Positions 50,901-57,806 of a stretch of 64,000 nucleotides of DNA are shown here, in pieces. This DNA is from a virus, in the IMG/VR virus record IMGVR_UViG_3300036715_001368, positions 1-64,000 of that record. One strand, 5' to 3'. A model generated the notes under the pieces. It was not told where the DNA came from. It was given only the letters and a program-made list of their open reading frames with translations, and searched no databases. Each line of letters opens with the position of its first letter. The stretch's first letter is position 1. The position numbers and the translations under genes are program-made.

Positions 50901-52171
50901 CCGCGGTGACGGAACAAGCCCAGGCGACCGGATCCGCTGTCCTCAATGCAACAGGCAGCGGCGTCCTGACCGATCAGTCCCAGGCCACGACGTCCGTTCA
51001 GGCCAGCATCGTGGCCGCGGTGAGTGAGACGACTCAGGCGAACGCATCCGTCCTTGCGAACGCAGTGGGCGCAGGGGCTCTCACGGTCGCCGCTTCGTCC
51101 ACGACCTCGGTCGTTGCGTCCTCCACGGGATCTCTTGCGGCTACGCAAGCGTCTCAGGCAACAGGATCGACGGTGCTGAGCGCCCTCGCCAAAGGGGCCG
51201 TTACGGAACAGGCTTTGGCGGCAGCCTCTCTCGTCGCCAACCCGTCTGGAGCTGGCGTGCTCACCGAGCAGGCAACTGCTGCGGCATCGACCGATCTGAC
51301 GGGTCAGGCAATCGCCAGCGGCACAGGTGCCATCCAGGCCCAGGCGAACGCTTCGCTCATCGCCAACATGACAGGATTGATTCCTGGAACGATGGCGGCC
51401 ACTGCTACGGCTTCAGTCTCTGTGGTAGACGTCGGTACTGGATTCATGTCTGCCCAGGAGCAGGCCACAACGTCGCTCATCGTGAACGTCCTTGGCAAGG
51501 GAGGTCCGACTTCCGCTTCGCAAGCGCTTGCGTCGATGTCTGGATCGATCTCTGGATCCGATGCGGCCACGATGCAGTCTCTGGTCGCCGCGTCTCTCCT
51601 TGCAACCGGGACAGACACTCTTGCCGGAACGTTCGCAGGGTCTGCCACCAGCTCGGTGATCGCTACCGCCCTCGGTACTGGATCTCCGTCGATGAGCACC
51701 CAGGCATCGGCGTCCGTGGTGCTCGGGCTGGCTGGCGTTGACTCTTCGTTCATCGGGGTGACGGTGACGTCATCGGCAACGATGAATATCGGCGGTCTTC
51801 GCTCCGGAACGCTTCAAGCGCAGGTCACAACGTCAGCAGCAATGCCGCTTGGTGGTATCACGCAAATGACAGCCCAGCTCAACGCAGCTGGATTCGTGAC
51901 TCTCGACATGATCGCGATGGGTGCTCCATCGTTTGCCGCTTCTTCGATCACGGACCTCGTCGCGCTCATCGGAGCCACGCTCGGCACATCGGTCTCGATT
52001 GATGTCATGGCATCTGGCTCGTTCACCATCCACGGCATCGTCGTGTCGAAAGTGAAGAGTGTGGCAGTATTGCTCAGCTCGGTGCATCGCAATCCGATCC
52101 TCTTCACGCAGACTCGGTCCGCACTAGCCAAGATTGGCTATACGAGAACTCGCAAGAAGCCTGGTTCGTAG
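47921..52171 (+). CDS. Long tail fibre: two LamG-like domains plus 20-residue repeat stalk
   Basis: This 1416-aa protein starts with a short N-terminus and two related LamG/concanavalin-like domains (about 60-305 and 310-540). Each has RWYRA or RHWFA followed by SGIW(R/Y)D, then DG.PH(T/A)(V/L)V.(T)(C/W)DG and an LYIDGV or IYLDGV strand; such domains bind glycans. From about residue 550 to 1310 it is a tandem array of about 37 degenerate 20-residue repeats with consensus (L/V)VANxxGxGAxxEQATATxS, some shortened to 18. A unique 100-residue tail ends basic. The repeats suggest a beta-solenoid or trimeric stalk. It is the largest gene in the window and the last of the virion block, probably the receptor-binding fibre or a surface-display fibre. 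Confidence 0.82.
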   Translation: MGIDVGLSIPGVNAGDVVASSNGFSAVANTLDVPAGQDIGTAATWNIPAYDATIFGANIQRWYRAIDIDGNTITSGIWRDSAHNFDSIIGGGLVLPTLALISGNAALEFVGGTTAPLVISYGGSGSGSLTTPPIGQTFGGVMTVGFVIETTTYSSGTGPQVVVGQSYYGNEFVFAVDWISSADGKLYFVYGDAGSVWIASDAPIADGHPHTVVGTCDGAFIRLYIDGVLQSSVVAIKPPDLINGTRYDADDVSVGGTSFFGNASNSASTLFVGRVTEIVLADTALEGGGLALFQAKLATLTTTPSTPVHAIFGNNVRHWFASESTYSSGIWYDLALQRDADQGIFGMSAPSPATINGNRWYSFNGTSNGFVVRPSTTVNPSNAQVVRNNATVACVFQTSVVGYQTLVAQQFYVAGFWIYIDTSGFLTATFTTAAGSARSNATVNDGLPHALVVTWDGTLGIVTIYLDGVVQTQTQTGATGPMVIGTSDDLNIGCVTATNGNAGAYFWNGYLGEVLIVDTVATTAQRTALTTYLTSWFSASGSTINGTIAAQATTSVVANLLGNGAETEQATATASVVANLLGTGAPSEQATATSSLVASLLGNGAETEQATATASVVASATGAGALSEQATALGSLVANAVVIITEQATVTGSVVANATASGALTETSQATASLQANIVAALSEQASAAASLVANAAGSSALSEQATATGSATLDLRGAVPGTEQATAAGSLVANLLGAGALTEQATAIASFVGSAAATLSGGEQATATSSLVANLLGTDAASEQAVATTSLVASALGSGPETEQATATTSLAASATGAGALTEQATATGTLQANIVAALTEQATATGSVVANSTGAGALTEQTAATTSVTATTGVIVTEQATANTSLVTNGVGAAAGSETSQATASAVLDLRGTGSLSEQAAATSSVVAGATGAEAGSEQATAITSLVASLLGTDAASEQATATSSMVANALGKGAIMEAAQATGSLQATIVAAVTEQAQATGSAVLNATGSGVLTDQSQATTSVQASIVAAVSETTQANASVLANAVGAGALTVAASSTTSVVASSTGSLAATQASQATGSTVLSALAKGAVTEQALAAASLVANPSGAGVLTEQATAAASTDLTGQAIASGTGAIQAQANASLIANMTGLIPGTMAATATASVSVVDVGTGFMSAQEQATTSLIVNVLGKGGPTSASQALASMSGSISGSDAATMQSLVAASLLATGTDTLAGTFAGSATSSVIATALGTGSPSMSTQASASVVLGLAGVDSSFIGVTVTSSATMNIGGLRSGTLQAQVTTSAAMPLGGITQMTAQLNAAGFVTLDMIAMGAPSFAASSITDLVALIGATLGTSVSIDVMASGSFTIHGIVVSKVKSVAVLLSSVHRNPILFTQTRSALAKIGYTRTRKKPGS
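49579..51900 (+). repeat. Tandem 60-bp repeats in fibre gene
   Basis: About 37 diverged copies of a 60-bp unit (54 bp in short variants) are tandem in frame. Codons vary between copies, so the array is old or selected at protein level rather than freshly amplified. Long antisense ORFs here are a by-product. Confidence 0.8.
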
Positions 52172-52196
52172 ACTGGCTTCAGACACATGGTATGCT
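52169..52196 (+). promoter_or_regulatory. Candidate promoter, leaderless start at 52203
   Basis: TAGACT (52169-52174), a 16-nt spacer and TGG-TATGCT (52191-52196) precede the GTG at 52203 by exactly 6 nt, where transcription would begin. It overlaps the fibre stop codon. Confidence 0.3.
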
Positions 52197-52202
52197 CCGA
52201 GC

Positions 52203-52550
52203 GTGATCACAACGCTCGCGGTCCTTCGTTGGTTGAGGGCGAACTTCAAGATCCTGCTCTGGTCTCTCATTGCGATCTTGGCGTTCCTGTTCGCCGGATG
52301 GGTCGTTCTCACCAGGAAGAAAACGAAAGATGACGGCGCCTCACCGTCACCAGGTACTCACGACCTCGGCCCGCTACAGAACCTCGCACAAGAACGAATC
52401 GCTGACGCGGAAACGGAATCGCACATCGAGTCCGAGATCGCCAAGGCCCACTCTGAAGAGCAGCGCGCGCAGCTCACGGAGATCAAAAAGGTCCCTGATC
52501 CGAACGAACGGAGAAAGGCGCTCGCATCATGGCTCAACTCGAATCTCTAA
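52203..52550 (+). CDS. Single-pass membrane protein
   Basis: GTG 52203 gives 115 aa; an upstream frame to 52134 overlaps the fibre gene. A membrane segment (about 16-36: FKILLWSLIAILAFLFAGWVV) followed by KKTKDD and a long helical charged domain fits a type II, N-in inner-membrane protein. It is the first gene of a small membrane-protein cluster and could be a lysis accessory; the function is not established. Confidence 0.6.
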   Translation: MITTLAVLRWLRANFKILLWSLIAILAFLFAGWVVLTRKKTKDDGASPSPGTHDLGPLQNLAQERIADAETESHIESEIAKAHSEEQRAQLTEIKKVPDPNERRKALASWLNSNL

Positions 52551-52939
52551 CTACGATGGTGGCTGAAGGAGCAGGAGGTGGGTTCACTGAACCCGTCAGC
52601 AACGCAGCCAACGAGCTCGTAAAGACTGGCATTCTCGGAGCCATGCTTGTGCTCGTGGGTGCGTTCGCCGTCTACTTGCTCATCAAGTTGAACAAGGCTC
52701 ACGAGTCTCGTATCGAAGACCAGAAAGCAACGACGAAGGCAATCCTGGACCTCTCAGTGTCAATGAAGGATGCTGTAAAGGAAATGACTCAGGCAATGGG
52801 TAAGGTTTGCGAGGCGTCCGACGACTCCAAGGTCGCGCTGGATCGCCTAGACCGCACCATCGACAACGTCGTCCGTGACGCGGTTCGTTGGGGCTATCGC
52901 AAACCGACACCTCCGTCTGGTCTACCCCGAGGAGGCTGA
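52529..52939 (+). CDS. Membrane protein with coiled coil, holin-like
   Basis: The 136-aa product has one membrane segment (about 34-54: ILGAMLVLVGAFAVYLLIKL) and a long heptad-rich cytoplasmic or periplasmic helix (about 60-115). Such a layout is common in small phage proteins placed with lysis genes. It overlaps the previous gene by 22 nt. Confidence 0.6.
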   Translation: MAQLESLTTMVAEGAGGGFTEPVSNAANELVKTGILGAMLVLVGAFAVYLLIKLNKAHESRIEDQKATTKAILDLSVSMKDAVKEMTQAMGKVCEASDDSKVALDRLDRTIDNVVRDAVRWGYRKPTPPSGLPRGG

Positions 52940-52942
52940 ATC

Positions 52943-53245
52943 ATGGCTCTGCTGCAATTTCTGTTTGGACGTGGGCGCACGGAAGCGAAGCTTCGCGAAG
53001 CAGAGTTCTCAAGTGCCCTCGAAGAGGCTCGCAAGTCGAACGATGAGATCGGGTCGCTGCGGGACCAACTTCGCTCCGTACAGAAGAGCACTCGTGCAGC
53101 CGCACACGTCGACATGCCGATCCCGGTCTTCGACTCCGATCCGCCGACAGAGATGGATCCGATGCCGGAGCCGACGCTCAAGCTGATTTCGTCACGAGAG
53201 CTGGGAGGAGAATATGGGAGAGAAGCAGTCGTTCGAAAGCGGTGA
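52943..53245 (+). CDS. Hypothetical coiled-coil protein
   Basis: This 100-aa protein has a basic start (MALLQFLFGRGRTEAKLREAE), a coiled coil to about residue 50 and a Pro/Asp-rich tail. It overlaps the next gene by 32 nt. Unknown function. Confidence 0.55.
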   Translation: MALLQFLFGRGRTEAKLREAEFSSALEEARKSNDEIGSLRDQLRSVQKSTRAAAHVDMPIPVFDSDPPTEMDPMPEPTLKLISSRELGGEYGREAVVRKR

Positions 53246-53759
53246 GAATCAGGACGAGTCTCGAGCGACACCGGAAGGCATCGTTCGAGCGCTCGATGGA
53301 CTGGTAACGCCACTGGACAAGATCCTGAAGCTGTTCCAGCGTGCCGCAAAGTTCGGTCATGCCCTCTTGGTCGTACTCGTACTTTTGACCTTGGGGCATT
53401 TGCATGCCATCTGGAAGCTGGACGTTCTGGAGAATCGCATGAGCGAGCTCGTGCAGCGTTCGGAGGCAGCTCGTGAAGCCGCGACCCAGGCGAAGCTGAC
53501 GGCAGAGGACACGAATCAGAAGGTGACGTCTGTCGAGAAGAAGTCCGAGAACGAGCCATCGTTCACCGTGCAAGCCAGCACGGACTCGTCTGGAAAGCCG
53601 ACCGCCGTTCTCGTGATCAAGCCATCGTCAGACAAGGTGACGCATGATGCGGCAGCCTCGAATGCGATCGTGCTTCCTGTGCCGCTTCCCTCCACGGCAC
53701 GAGTCGTGAAAGATGGTGGGCCATGGAACGCCGATGGAGGCGCCCCGAAGCAGGAGTGA
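53214..53759 (+). CDS. Single-pass membrane protein with coiled coil
   Basis: This 181-aa protein has a membrane segment at about 46-66 (FGHALLVVLVLLTLGHLHAI) followed by a coiled coil (about 68-112) and a Ser/Lys/Pro-rich tail. The topology resembles an i-spanin (Rz-like), with the coiled coil in the periplasm, but the N-terminal 45 residues are longer than usual. It is an alternative lysis candidate to the lipoprotein at 54662. Confidence 0.58.
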   Translation: MGEKQSFESGENQDESRATPEGIVRALDGLVTPLDKILKLFQRAAKFGHALLVVLVLLTLGHLHAIWKLDVLENRMSELVQRSEAAREAATQAKLTAEDTNQKVTSVEKKSENEPSFTVQASTDSSGKPTAVLVIKPSSDKVTHDAAASNAIVLPVPLPSTARVVKDGGPWNADGGAPKQE

Positions 53760-53766
53760 GGTCACC

Positions 53767-54183
53767 ATGTCCGAGAAAGTGCCCGTTGCGACCCGTCGAA
53801 CCGTAGACCCGAAGCAGGCGGAGGCGGCCATGGGCATCACCCGGCCCAGGCGCCCTTTCTCCAGCGCCCCCGAGTCGGAGACGGCTGGACCTGCCCCCGC
53901 GGAGTTCGTCATCCCTGTGGGCCGCCTGGGTGAGCTGCGTGGCATCGCAAAGGACATCAGCGAGGACCATATCGCCATCGGTCAGCTCGAGGAGCAGATC
54001 TTTGCACTCCAGACCCAGAAGGGGACGCTGCTCGGTCGCGTCCAGTCCTCACGGAGGAAGTTCGACGAGGTCCAGAACCTCGCCCTCCTCGATGCTGGCG
54101 TCCCGTCCGAGGCCGAGGTGCTATCACTCGATCTCCAGGAGGGTCGATACCTGGTGAACGCGCAAACGATTGCGAAGGAGTAG
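53767..54183 (+). CDS. Hypothetical coiled-coil protein
   Basis: ATG 53767 (GGAGTGAGG upstream) gives 138 aa with a Pro/Arg-rich N-terminus and a coiled coil at about 65-105 (IGQLEEQIFALQTQKGTLL). Unknown function. Confidence 0.6.
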   Translation: MSEKVPVATRRTVDPKQAEAAMGITRPRRPFSSAPESETAGPAPAEFVIPVGRLGELRGIAKDISEDHIAIGQLEEQIFALQTQKGTLLGRVQSSRRKFDEVQNLALLDAGVPSEAEVLSLDLQEGRYLVNAQTIAKE

Positions 54184-54187
54184 GACG

Positions 54188-54439
54188 ATGAGCAGGATCG
54201 GCTGGAACCAGTACTTCTTGAACATCGCCAACACGGTGGCGACGTGAGCCACGATCTGCGTGACCTGTACGCCGTGCCGACTGTGCGCGAAGCTGATCGC
54301 GTCCGCCGGCATCAGTCGCATTTGTTATGGCGAACCATACCGAGGTGACCCGAACGTGGTCTCCGAGCTCATCGCTGCCGGGGTCGAGTTCTTCGACCTC
54401 GGTGATCCGAACGTGGAGCCACCGATCCTGAAGACATGA
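54188..54439 (+). pseudogene. Remnant of dCMP deaminase with internal deletion and TGA
   Basis: The frame from ATG 54188 reads MSRIGWNQYFLNIANTVAT, then TGA 54245-54247, then continues in the same frame as ATICVTCTPCRLCAKLIASA ... RICYGEPYRGDP ... LIAAGVEFFDL to TGA 54437-54439. The first part matches the N-terminus and the second the zinc-site helix and C-terminus of deoxycytidylate deaminase (T4 cd: GATMYVTLSPCPDCAKAI). The stop replaces the Gly codon (GGA to TGA), and about 80 central residues including the catalytic HAE are missing. A once-active nucleotide-metabolism gene has lost its core by deletion. Confidence 0.8.
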
Positions 54440-54777
54440 AGACGACGTCGTCCACAGAAGCACTACGGCGAGTCATACGAGCACTCCCGCGGTGCTGCTC
54501 GTGTGCGGTCGAGCATGCCGTCGTCTGGAACTCGGATCGATGGGGCCTGTGTGAGAAGTGCTTCAAGCAGGTACCGTGCGGTGACTTTGCACCGACGCAC
54601 GACATGAGGAACGAGATCTACCAAGCGCTGACGGTGCTGGCGCAGGAAGAGGCTAAAGACAATGTGTTCGTATCGCTTGACGTCATTCGTGACCTGCATC
54701 GCGCTCACAGCGTGCACGACGACTCCGCAACCGAAACCAGAGATTCCGATCCGGACCTGGGAGGAGAGAGCGGCTGA
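54436..54777 (+). CDS. Hypothetical Cys-rich protein
   Basis: ATG 54436 overlaps the deaminase remnant's stop. The 113-aa product has CCSC (about 20-23), CEKC (about 39-42) and another Cys, forming a likely zinc finger, and an acidic C-terminus. Its last 116 nt overlap the lipoprotein gene in another frame. Confidence 0.6.
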   Translation: MKTTSSTEALRRVIRALPRCCSCAVEHAVVWNSDRWGLCEKCFKQVPCGDFAPTHDMRNEIYQALTVLAQEEAKDNVFVSLDVIRDLHRAHSVHDDSATETRDSDPDLGGESG

Positions 54778-55141
54778 CGCATCGAAGCTTCCTGACGTTT
54801 TGCCGAAGAAGGCGTACCCACCGGGCACGATTGTGGGCTTGTCGAAGGGAGACCCGGTACCGTTCGATGGGATCCTCATGAACGAGGACAGGGCCAACGA
54901 CGTCGCGCAGCTTCGAATCAGTTACGACGAGCTCGTCACCGTAGCCGCGACCAACCAGCGACTCTTCGTGGCGACTGCACGCATCTCGGACGAGGAGCTG
55001 AGGGCTGCGGACGCGAGGGCCAAGTCCCTGGAACCGACGTGGTGGGATCGTCACGCGCTCGCGGTCGGCTTCATTGGTGGCCTGGTACTGAGCGGAGCGT
55101 TCACGGTCGCTGTGCTGGGTGCGACCCAGGGCGTGCGCTAA
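54662..55141 (+). CDS. Candidate unimolecular spanin (lipoprotein with C-terminal membrane segment)
   Basis: The 159-aa product has an N-terminal lipoprotein signal ending in lipobox L15-T16-A17-C18 (FVTCIALTAC) and a C-terminal membrane segment (about 132-153: ALAVGFIGGLVLSGAFTVAVLG). Between them is a periplasmic domain of about 110 residues with helices. A lipid anchor in the outer membrane plus a C-terminal inner-membrane segment is the layout of u-spanins (phage T1 gp11), which fuse the two membranes at lysis. It is embedded in the end of the previous gene, like Rz1 in Rz. This supports a Gram-negative host. Confidence 0.68.
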   Translation: MCSYRLTSFVTCIALTACTTTPQPKPEIPIRTWEERAADASKLPDVLPKKAYPPGTIVGLSKGDPVPFDGILMNEDRANDVAQLRISYDELVTVAATNQRLFVATARISDEELRAADARAKSLEPTWWDRHALAVGFIGGLVLSGAFTVAVLGATQGVR

Positions 55142-55151
55142 ATCTCTGCCC
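55139..55151 (+). repeat. 13-bp direct repeat TAAATCTCTGCCC, copy 1
   Basis: It includes the TAA of the lipoprotein gene; an identical copy includes the TAA of the winged-helix gene at 55744. Followed in both cases by further related TAC/GCCG sequence. Confidence 0.6.
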
Positions 55152-55169
55152 TACGGGACGTATACATTC

Positions 55170-55206
55170 TGCCGTTTGCGGATCACTTACTATGCCTCCA
55201 ACGGCA
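55170..55206 (+). promoter_or_regulatory. Inverted repeat upstream of winged-helix gene
   Basis: TGCCGTT (55170-55176) and AACGGCA (55200-55206) could form a hairpin or a protein-binding site 67 bp before the winged-helix gene. It may be an operator. Confidence 0.35.
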
Positions 55207-55272
55207 AACCTTGGGATACACCTACTCTCTCCCCATCACACCCACTGAGGGTACGAAGAGAGGTCCAAGGAC

Positions 55273-55746
55273 ATGGCGACGAAGAGGATGACGTTCCGAC
55301 AGATGCTTGAGCAAGAGGTTCAGAACACGAAGATCAAGGTTGACTCCAGAAAGACGCTGCCGTGGGATGTGGAGCCGTTCGTTCGCATCCCCATCGCATT
55401 CTTGCTGCTGAAAGCGCGCCCCGAATGCATGGTTCTGTACGCCGCACTCTGTTACCGATGGTGGCGTGGACGAGATACCAGGTACGCCGGGATCACCGTA
55501 GCCTCGCGCCAGGAACTGGCAGAGGAGTCCGGACTCACCTTGAAGCAGGTTCGCAGCGCCGCCGAGGGGCTCGAATCCAATGGCTGGCTCAAGAGAGTGC
55601 CGCGAGGGACGAAGAGGTGCGTCTACGTCGTGAAGAAGATCCCGCCACAGATGATCGCCGAGTCCATCGTGCTGTCGAAACAGGACAGGGAGCACGCGAA
55701 GACCATGTACGTCACGGACGTAGAAGTCTTACTTCGAGGCAAGTAA
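55273..55746 (+). CDS. Winged-helix DNA-binding protein (regulator or replication initiator-like)
   Basis: This 157-aa protein has a central winged helix (about 76-115: SRQELAEESGLTLKQVRSA ... GLESNGWLKRV) preceded by RIPIAFLLLKARPECMVLYAALCYRW, the arrangement of helix-turn-helix domains in phage and plasmid replication or regulatory proteins. A basic N-terminus may add DNA contacts. It stands alone with sizeable gaps on either side and identical 13-bp repeats flanking it, which suggests autoregulation. Confidence 0.7.
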   Translation: MATKRMTFRQMLEQEVQNTKIKVDSRKTLPWDVEPFVRIPIAFLLLKARPECMVLYAALCYRWWRGRDTRYAGITVASRQELAEESGLTLKQVRSAAEGLESNGWLKRVPRGTKRCVYVVKKIPPQMIAESIVLSKQDREHAKTMYVTDVEVLLRGK

Positions 55747-55756
55747 ATCTCTGCCC
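55744..55756 (+). repeat. 13-bp direct repeat TAAATCTCTGCCC, copy 2
   Basis: Identical to 55139-55151; again contains the upstream gene's stop codon. The pair brackets the winged-helix gene. Confidence 0.6.
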
Positions 55757-55807
55757 ACCATGGCAATACTACTGCCGCTTCAGACCCTACACTCTGCCCT
55801 CTATGGG

Positions 55808-55850
55808 TATAATTTCGACTTTGCTCCTTATAAGAGAGATCAGAGAGATC
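55808..55850 (+). promoter_or_regulatory. TATAAT -10 and tandem AGAGAGATC repeats
   Basis: A perfect TATAAT (55808-55813) lies in the 168-bp gap after the winged-helix gene, followed by two exact tandem copies of AGAGAGATC (55833-55850) and a partial third. No good -35 is visible at the normal spacing. The repeats could be operator half-sites. Confidence 0.4.
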
Positions 55851-55914
55851 AGAGAAGGCCGATTCACTACGTTCATCGGCTCGTTTCTTGTGGTACCTCT
55901 CTGTGGCTGATCGG

Positions 55915-56601
55915 ATGAAAGAAAAGCAAACTGGAATTCGAATCGTGGAAACGTCGCTCGTGAGAGTGACGAACTTTGCTGTGTGGTCGTGGACCATGGA
56001 TGTCGAAGACGCTGAAGTCCGCGGCCTTGCAGGCCGAGAACCGTTGCCGCCGTTGGCTCCTGACTACGCAGCCGAGATTGAGCAACTCGACGCCTTGGGC
56101 GAGCGACGAAGTCCCAAGGTCCGGAAGTACAACCCGGCACCCACGCCATGCTCGAAGAAGGCAGGGCTCCCGCACCTCGCCAGGCTGGAGATTCCGGAGA
56201 ACGCGTCGAACGACGCGACGGGCGCCCTGTCCAGAAAGGCAGTGTGCCTGTACTGCGGCGAGCAGGTTCCGCCGATGCGTTCGCAGGGTCGGATCGTGAG
56301 AGACTGGCTCGTGGCCTCGGACGACGGTCTCTGTGTGCCGGGGATGATGATGTATCTGGAGCGTCGCGAGGCCGATGGCCCCCCAAGTCCGCAAGCACTT
56401 ACGTGGAGCTTCATGGCCAAGAGTCACGTCCTCGTGGTCATGCTTCCGGATGAGTCGAAGTGGGACCTGTTCTCCGAGGTCGACGAAGGCGAGGGCTGGA
56501 CCATCACGGGCATGGCTCCGAACATCACCACGACGCCGCTCGTCGACACGGGAAAGTGGAAGGGTCGCATCCTGGACGGCGAGCTGGTGCAAGTGGTTTG
56601 A
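55915..56601 (+). CDS. Hypothetical protein with CxxC zinc site
   Basis: ATG 55915 is chosen; a TTG 55888 extends the frame by 9 codons. The 228-aa product has CLYC (about 118-121) and conserved-looking aromatic segments. No family recognised. It follows the winged-helix gene and its candidate promoter. Confidence 0.6.
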   Translation: MKEKQTGIRIVETSLVRVTNFAVWSWTMDVEDAEVRGLAGREPLPPLAPDYAAEIEQLDALGERRSPKVRKYNPAPTPCSKKAGLPHLARLEIPENASNDATGALSRKAVCLYCGEQVPPMRSQGRIVRDWLVASDDGLCVPGMMMYLERREADGPPSPQALTWSFMAKSHVLVVMLPDESKWDLFSEVDEGEGWTITGMAPNITTTPLVDTGKWKGRILDGELVQVV

Positions 56602-56607
56602 TGCTGA

Positions 56608-57162
56608 GTGTTCCTCATGGTCTACCACTGGAAAGTCTCGACGGGTGGCGTTCACGGCATGGAGAAGTCTCCACACGTTCACGTCCACTTCCTGAACGGC
56701 GTGAGACTGAAGGTCAGAGGTGCCTGGGTAGAGCTTTGCTGCCATGGGTGCGGCGTAGGACAGATCGTTCTCTACGACTCGCCGTCGACGCTCATGGACA
56801 ACGACCAAGTCCTTCCAGTGTCAGCGGTGCCCGAGTTCGTTCGATTCCGAGATGCGTTCGAAGAGATCCATCGGGCCTGTGGCTCAGACGCAGTGGCGGA
56901 GGAGTGCGCCCTGGTACGCGGTATCGTCACGACGATGGACCTTCGGGAGCACGGAGGGCCAGGCGGCCTGTTCGGCGAGTGCGACTGCGCGTGTCACTTC
57001 GCGCCGATCGTGCATGACGACGAATGCTGCAAGCCGTGCAGGTTCTGTCACCAGGACATCGCGCTCTCGTGCTTCGAGGAGCACTGTCAGGGATGCGAAT
57101 CGTTGCCGGCCACGCTTCCTGAGCTACCCGTGTTCGAGCCAGACGCAGGAGACGACGACTGA
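56608..57162 (+). CDS. Hypothetical Cys/His-rich protein
   Basis: This 184-aa protein (GTG 56608; ATG 56617 possible) contains CCHGCG (about 46-51), CDCACHF (about 127-133) and a CC..CRFCHQD..LSCFEEHCQGCES cluster (about 142-167), enough for two or three zinc sites. The C-terminus is acidic. It overlaps the next ATG by one base. Unknown function. Confidence 0.6.
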   Translation: MFLMVYHWKVSTGGVHGMEKSPHVHVHFLNGVRLKVRGAWVELCCHGCGVGQIVLYDSPSTLMDNDQVLPVSAVPEFVRFRDAFEEIHRACGSDAVAEECALVRGIVTTMDLREHGGPGGLFGECDCACHFAPIVHDDECCKPCRFCHQDIALSCFEEHCQGCESLPATLPELPVFEPDAGDDD

Positions 57163-57377
57163 TGAAAGACTCGGAGAGGCAGTGTTTCCTGATCTCGTAC
57201 TCTGGGGATGTCGTTGAGCGAGTGGTAGATGCGAGGCGCGTCCCAAAGATGATTCGTCACGAGAAGGTGAACTACGACCTGATCAGCGACGGCGGCAGCT
57301 ACGAGCTGCTCTACGTCGAGAGGCAGAACCCAAGCCTTCGGTTGCCGGCTGGTCGCCCACCGGCCGCCACGGGCTGA
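57162..57377 (+). CDS. Small hypothetical protein
   Basis: A 71-aa product sharing one base with the previous stop. It looks alpha/beta with no motif. It is the last gene before the 510-bp noncoding region. Confidence 0.55.
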   Translation: MKDSERQCFLISYSGDVVERVVDARRVPKMIRHEKVNYDLISDGGSYELLYVERQNPSLRLPAGRPPAATG

Positions 57378-57394
57378 TTCGGCACGTCGGGGGA

Positions 57395-57586
57395 GACGTC
57401 ACCACGGCCATTCCACGGGCTCACGTCATCGCTCCCACGTTCACCACACGGGGCCACGCTAGACGTCACCACGGCCACCCACGGCTCCCACGCCACCACC
57501 CATGGGGAAAGCCCGCCAACCGACCTGTCTACGGGCTGTCCACGGCTGGTCTTGGATGCATCCTTGGCACCCACGTCACCACGGCC
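57395..57586 (+). repeat. ACGTCACCACGGCC iteron-like repeats
   Basis: Exact 16-bp copies at 57395-57410 and 57462-57477 and a 14-bp copy at 57573-57586, spaced 67 and 111 bp, all in the same orientation. Confidence 0.65.
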
Positions 57587-57627
57587 TTCCATGTCATCCA
57601 CGTCACAAGGCCTGGTCCACGAAGCCC

Positions 57628-57743
57628 AAAACCGATTACTTTCCACACACTTACGTGTGGCCTAAAACCGACCTTGTCGGTCCTGGTTAGTCCACGGTCC
57701 TATGCCCTTTTCTTAAAACCGATATCTTTTCAACCACTTACGT
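57628..57743 (+). repeat. Pair of 29-bp direct repeats
   Basis: 57628-57656 and 57715-57743 share 24 of 29 bases, including AAAACCGAT at the start and CACTTACGT at the end. Hairpins CCACAC/GTGTGG (57643-57660) and ACCGAC/GTCGGT (57667-57681) lie at or between them. Confidence 0.65.
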
Positions 57744-57755
57744 TGCCACATTTCT

Positions 57756-57784
57756 TTGGACTCATGACACACGGTTGGTAGATT
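57756..57784 (+). promoter_or_regulatory. Candidate promoter for the small-gene block
   Basis: TTGGAC (57756-57761), a 17-nt spacer and TAGATT (57779-57784) lie about 100 bp before the first gene of the block at 57888. The match to sigma70 boxes is moderate. Confidence 0.3.
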
Positions 57785-57806
57785 CATTACTCCTCTTTCC
57801 TTCTCC

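Noticed and set aside
49570-50946. Long minus-strand ORF (458 codons) antisense to the fibre repeats
   Set aside because: It is a mirror of the repeat array: the regular 60-bp unit lacks stops on the other strand. The translation is a low-complexity Ala/Val/Cys repeat with no ribosome site.
49579-51900. CRISPR-like array suggested by regular short repeats
   Set aside because: The repeats are coding, contiguous and diverged, with no spacers; they are protein repeats of the fibre.
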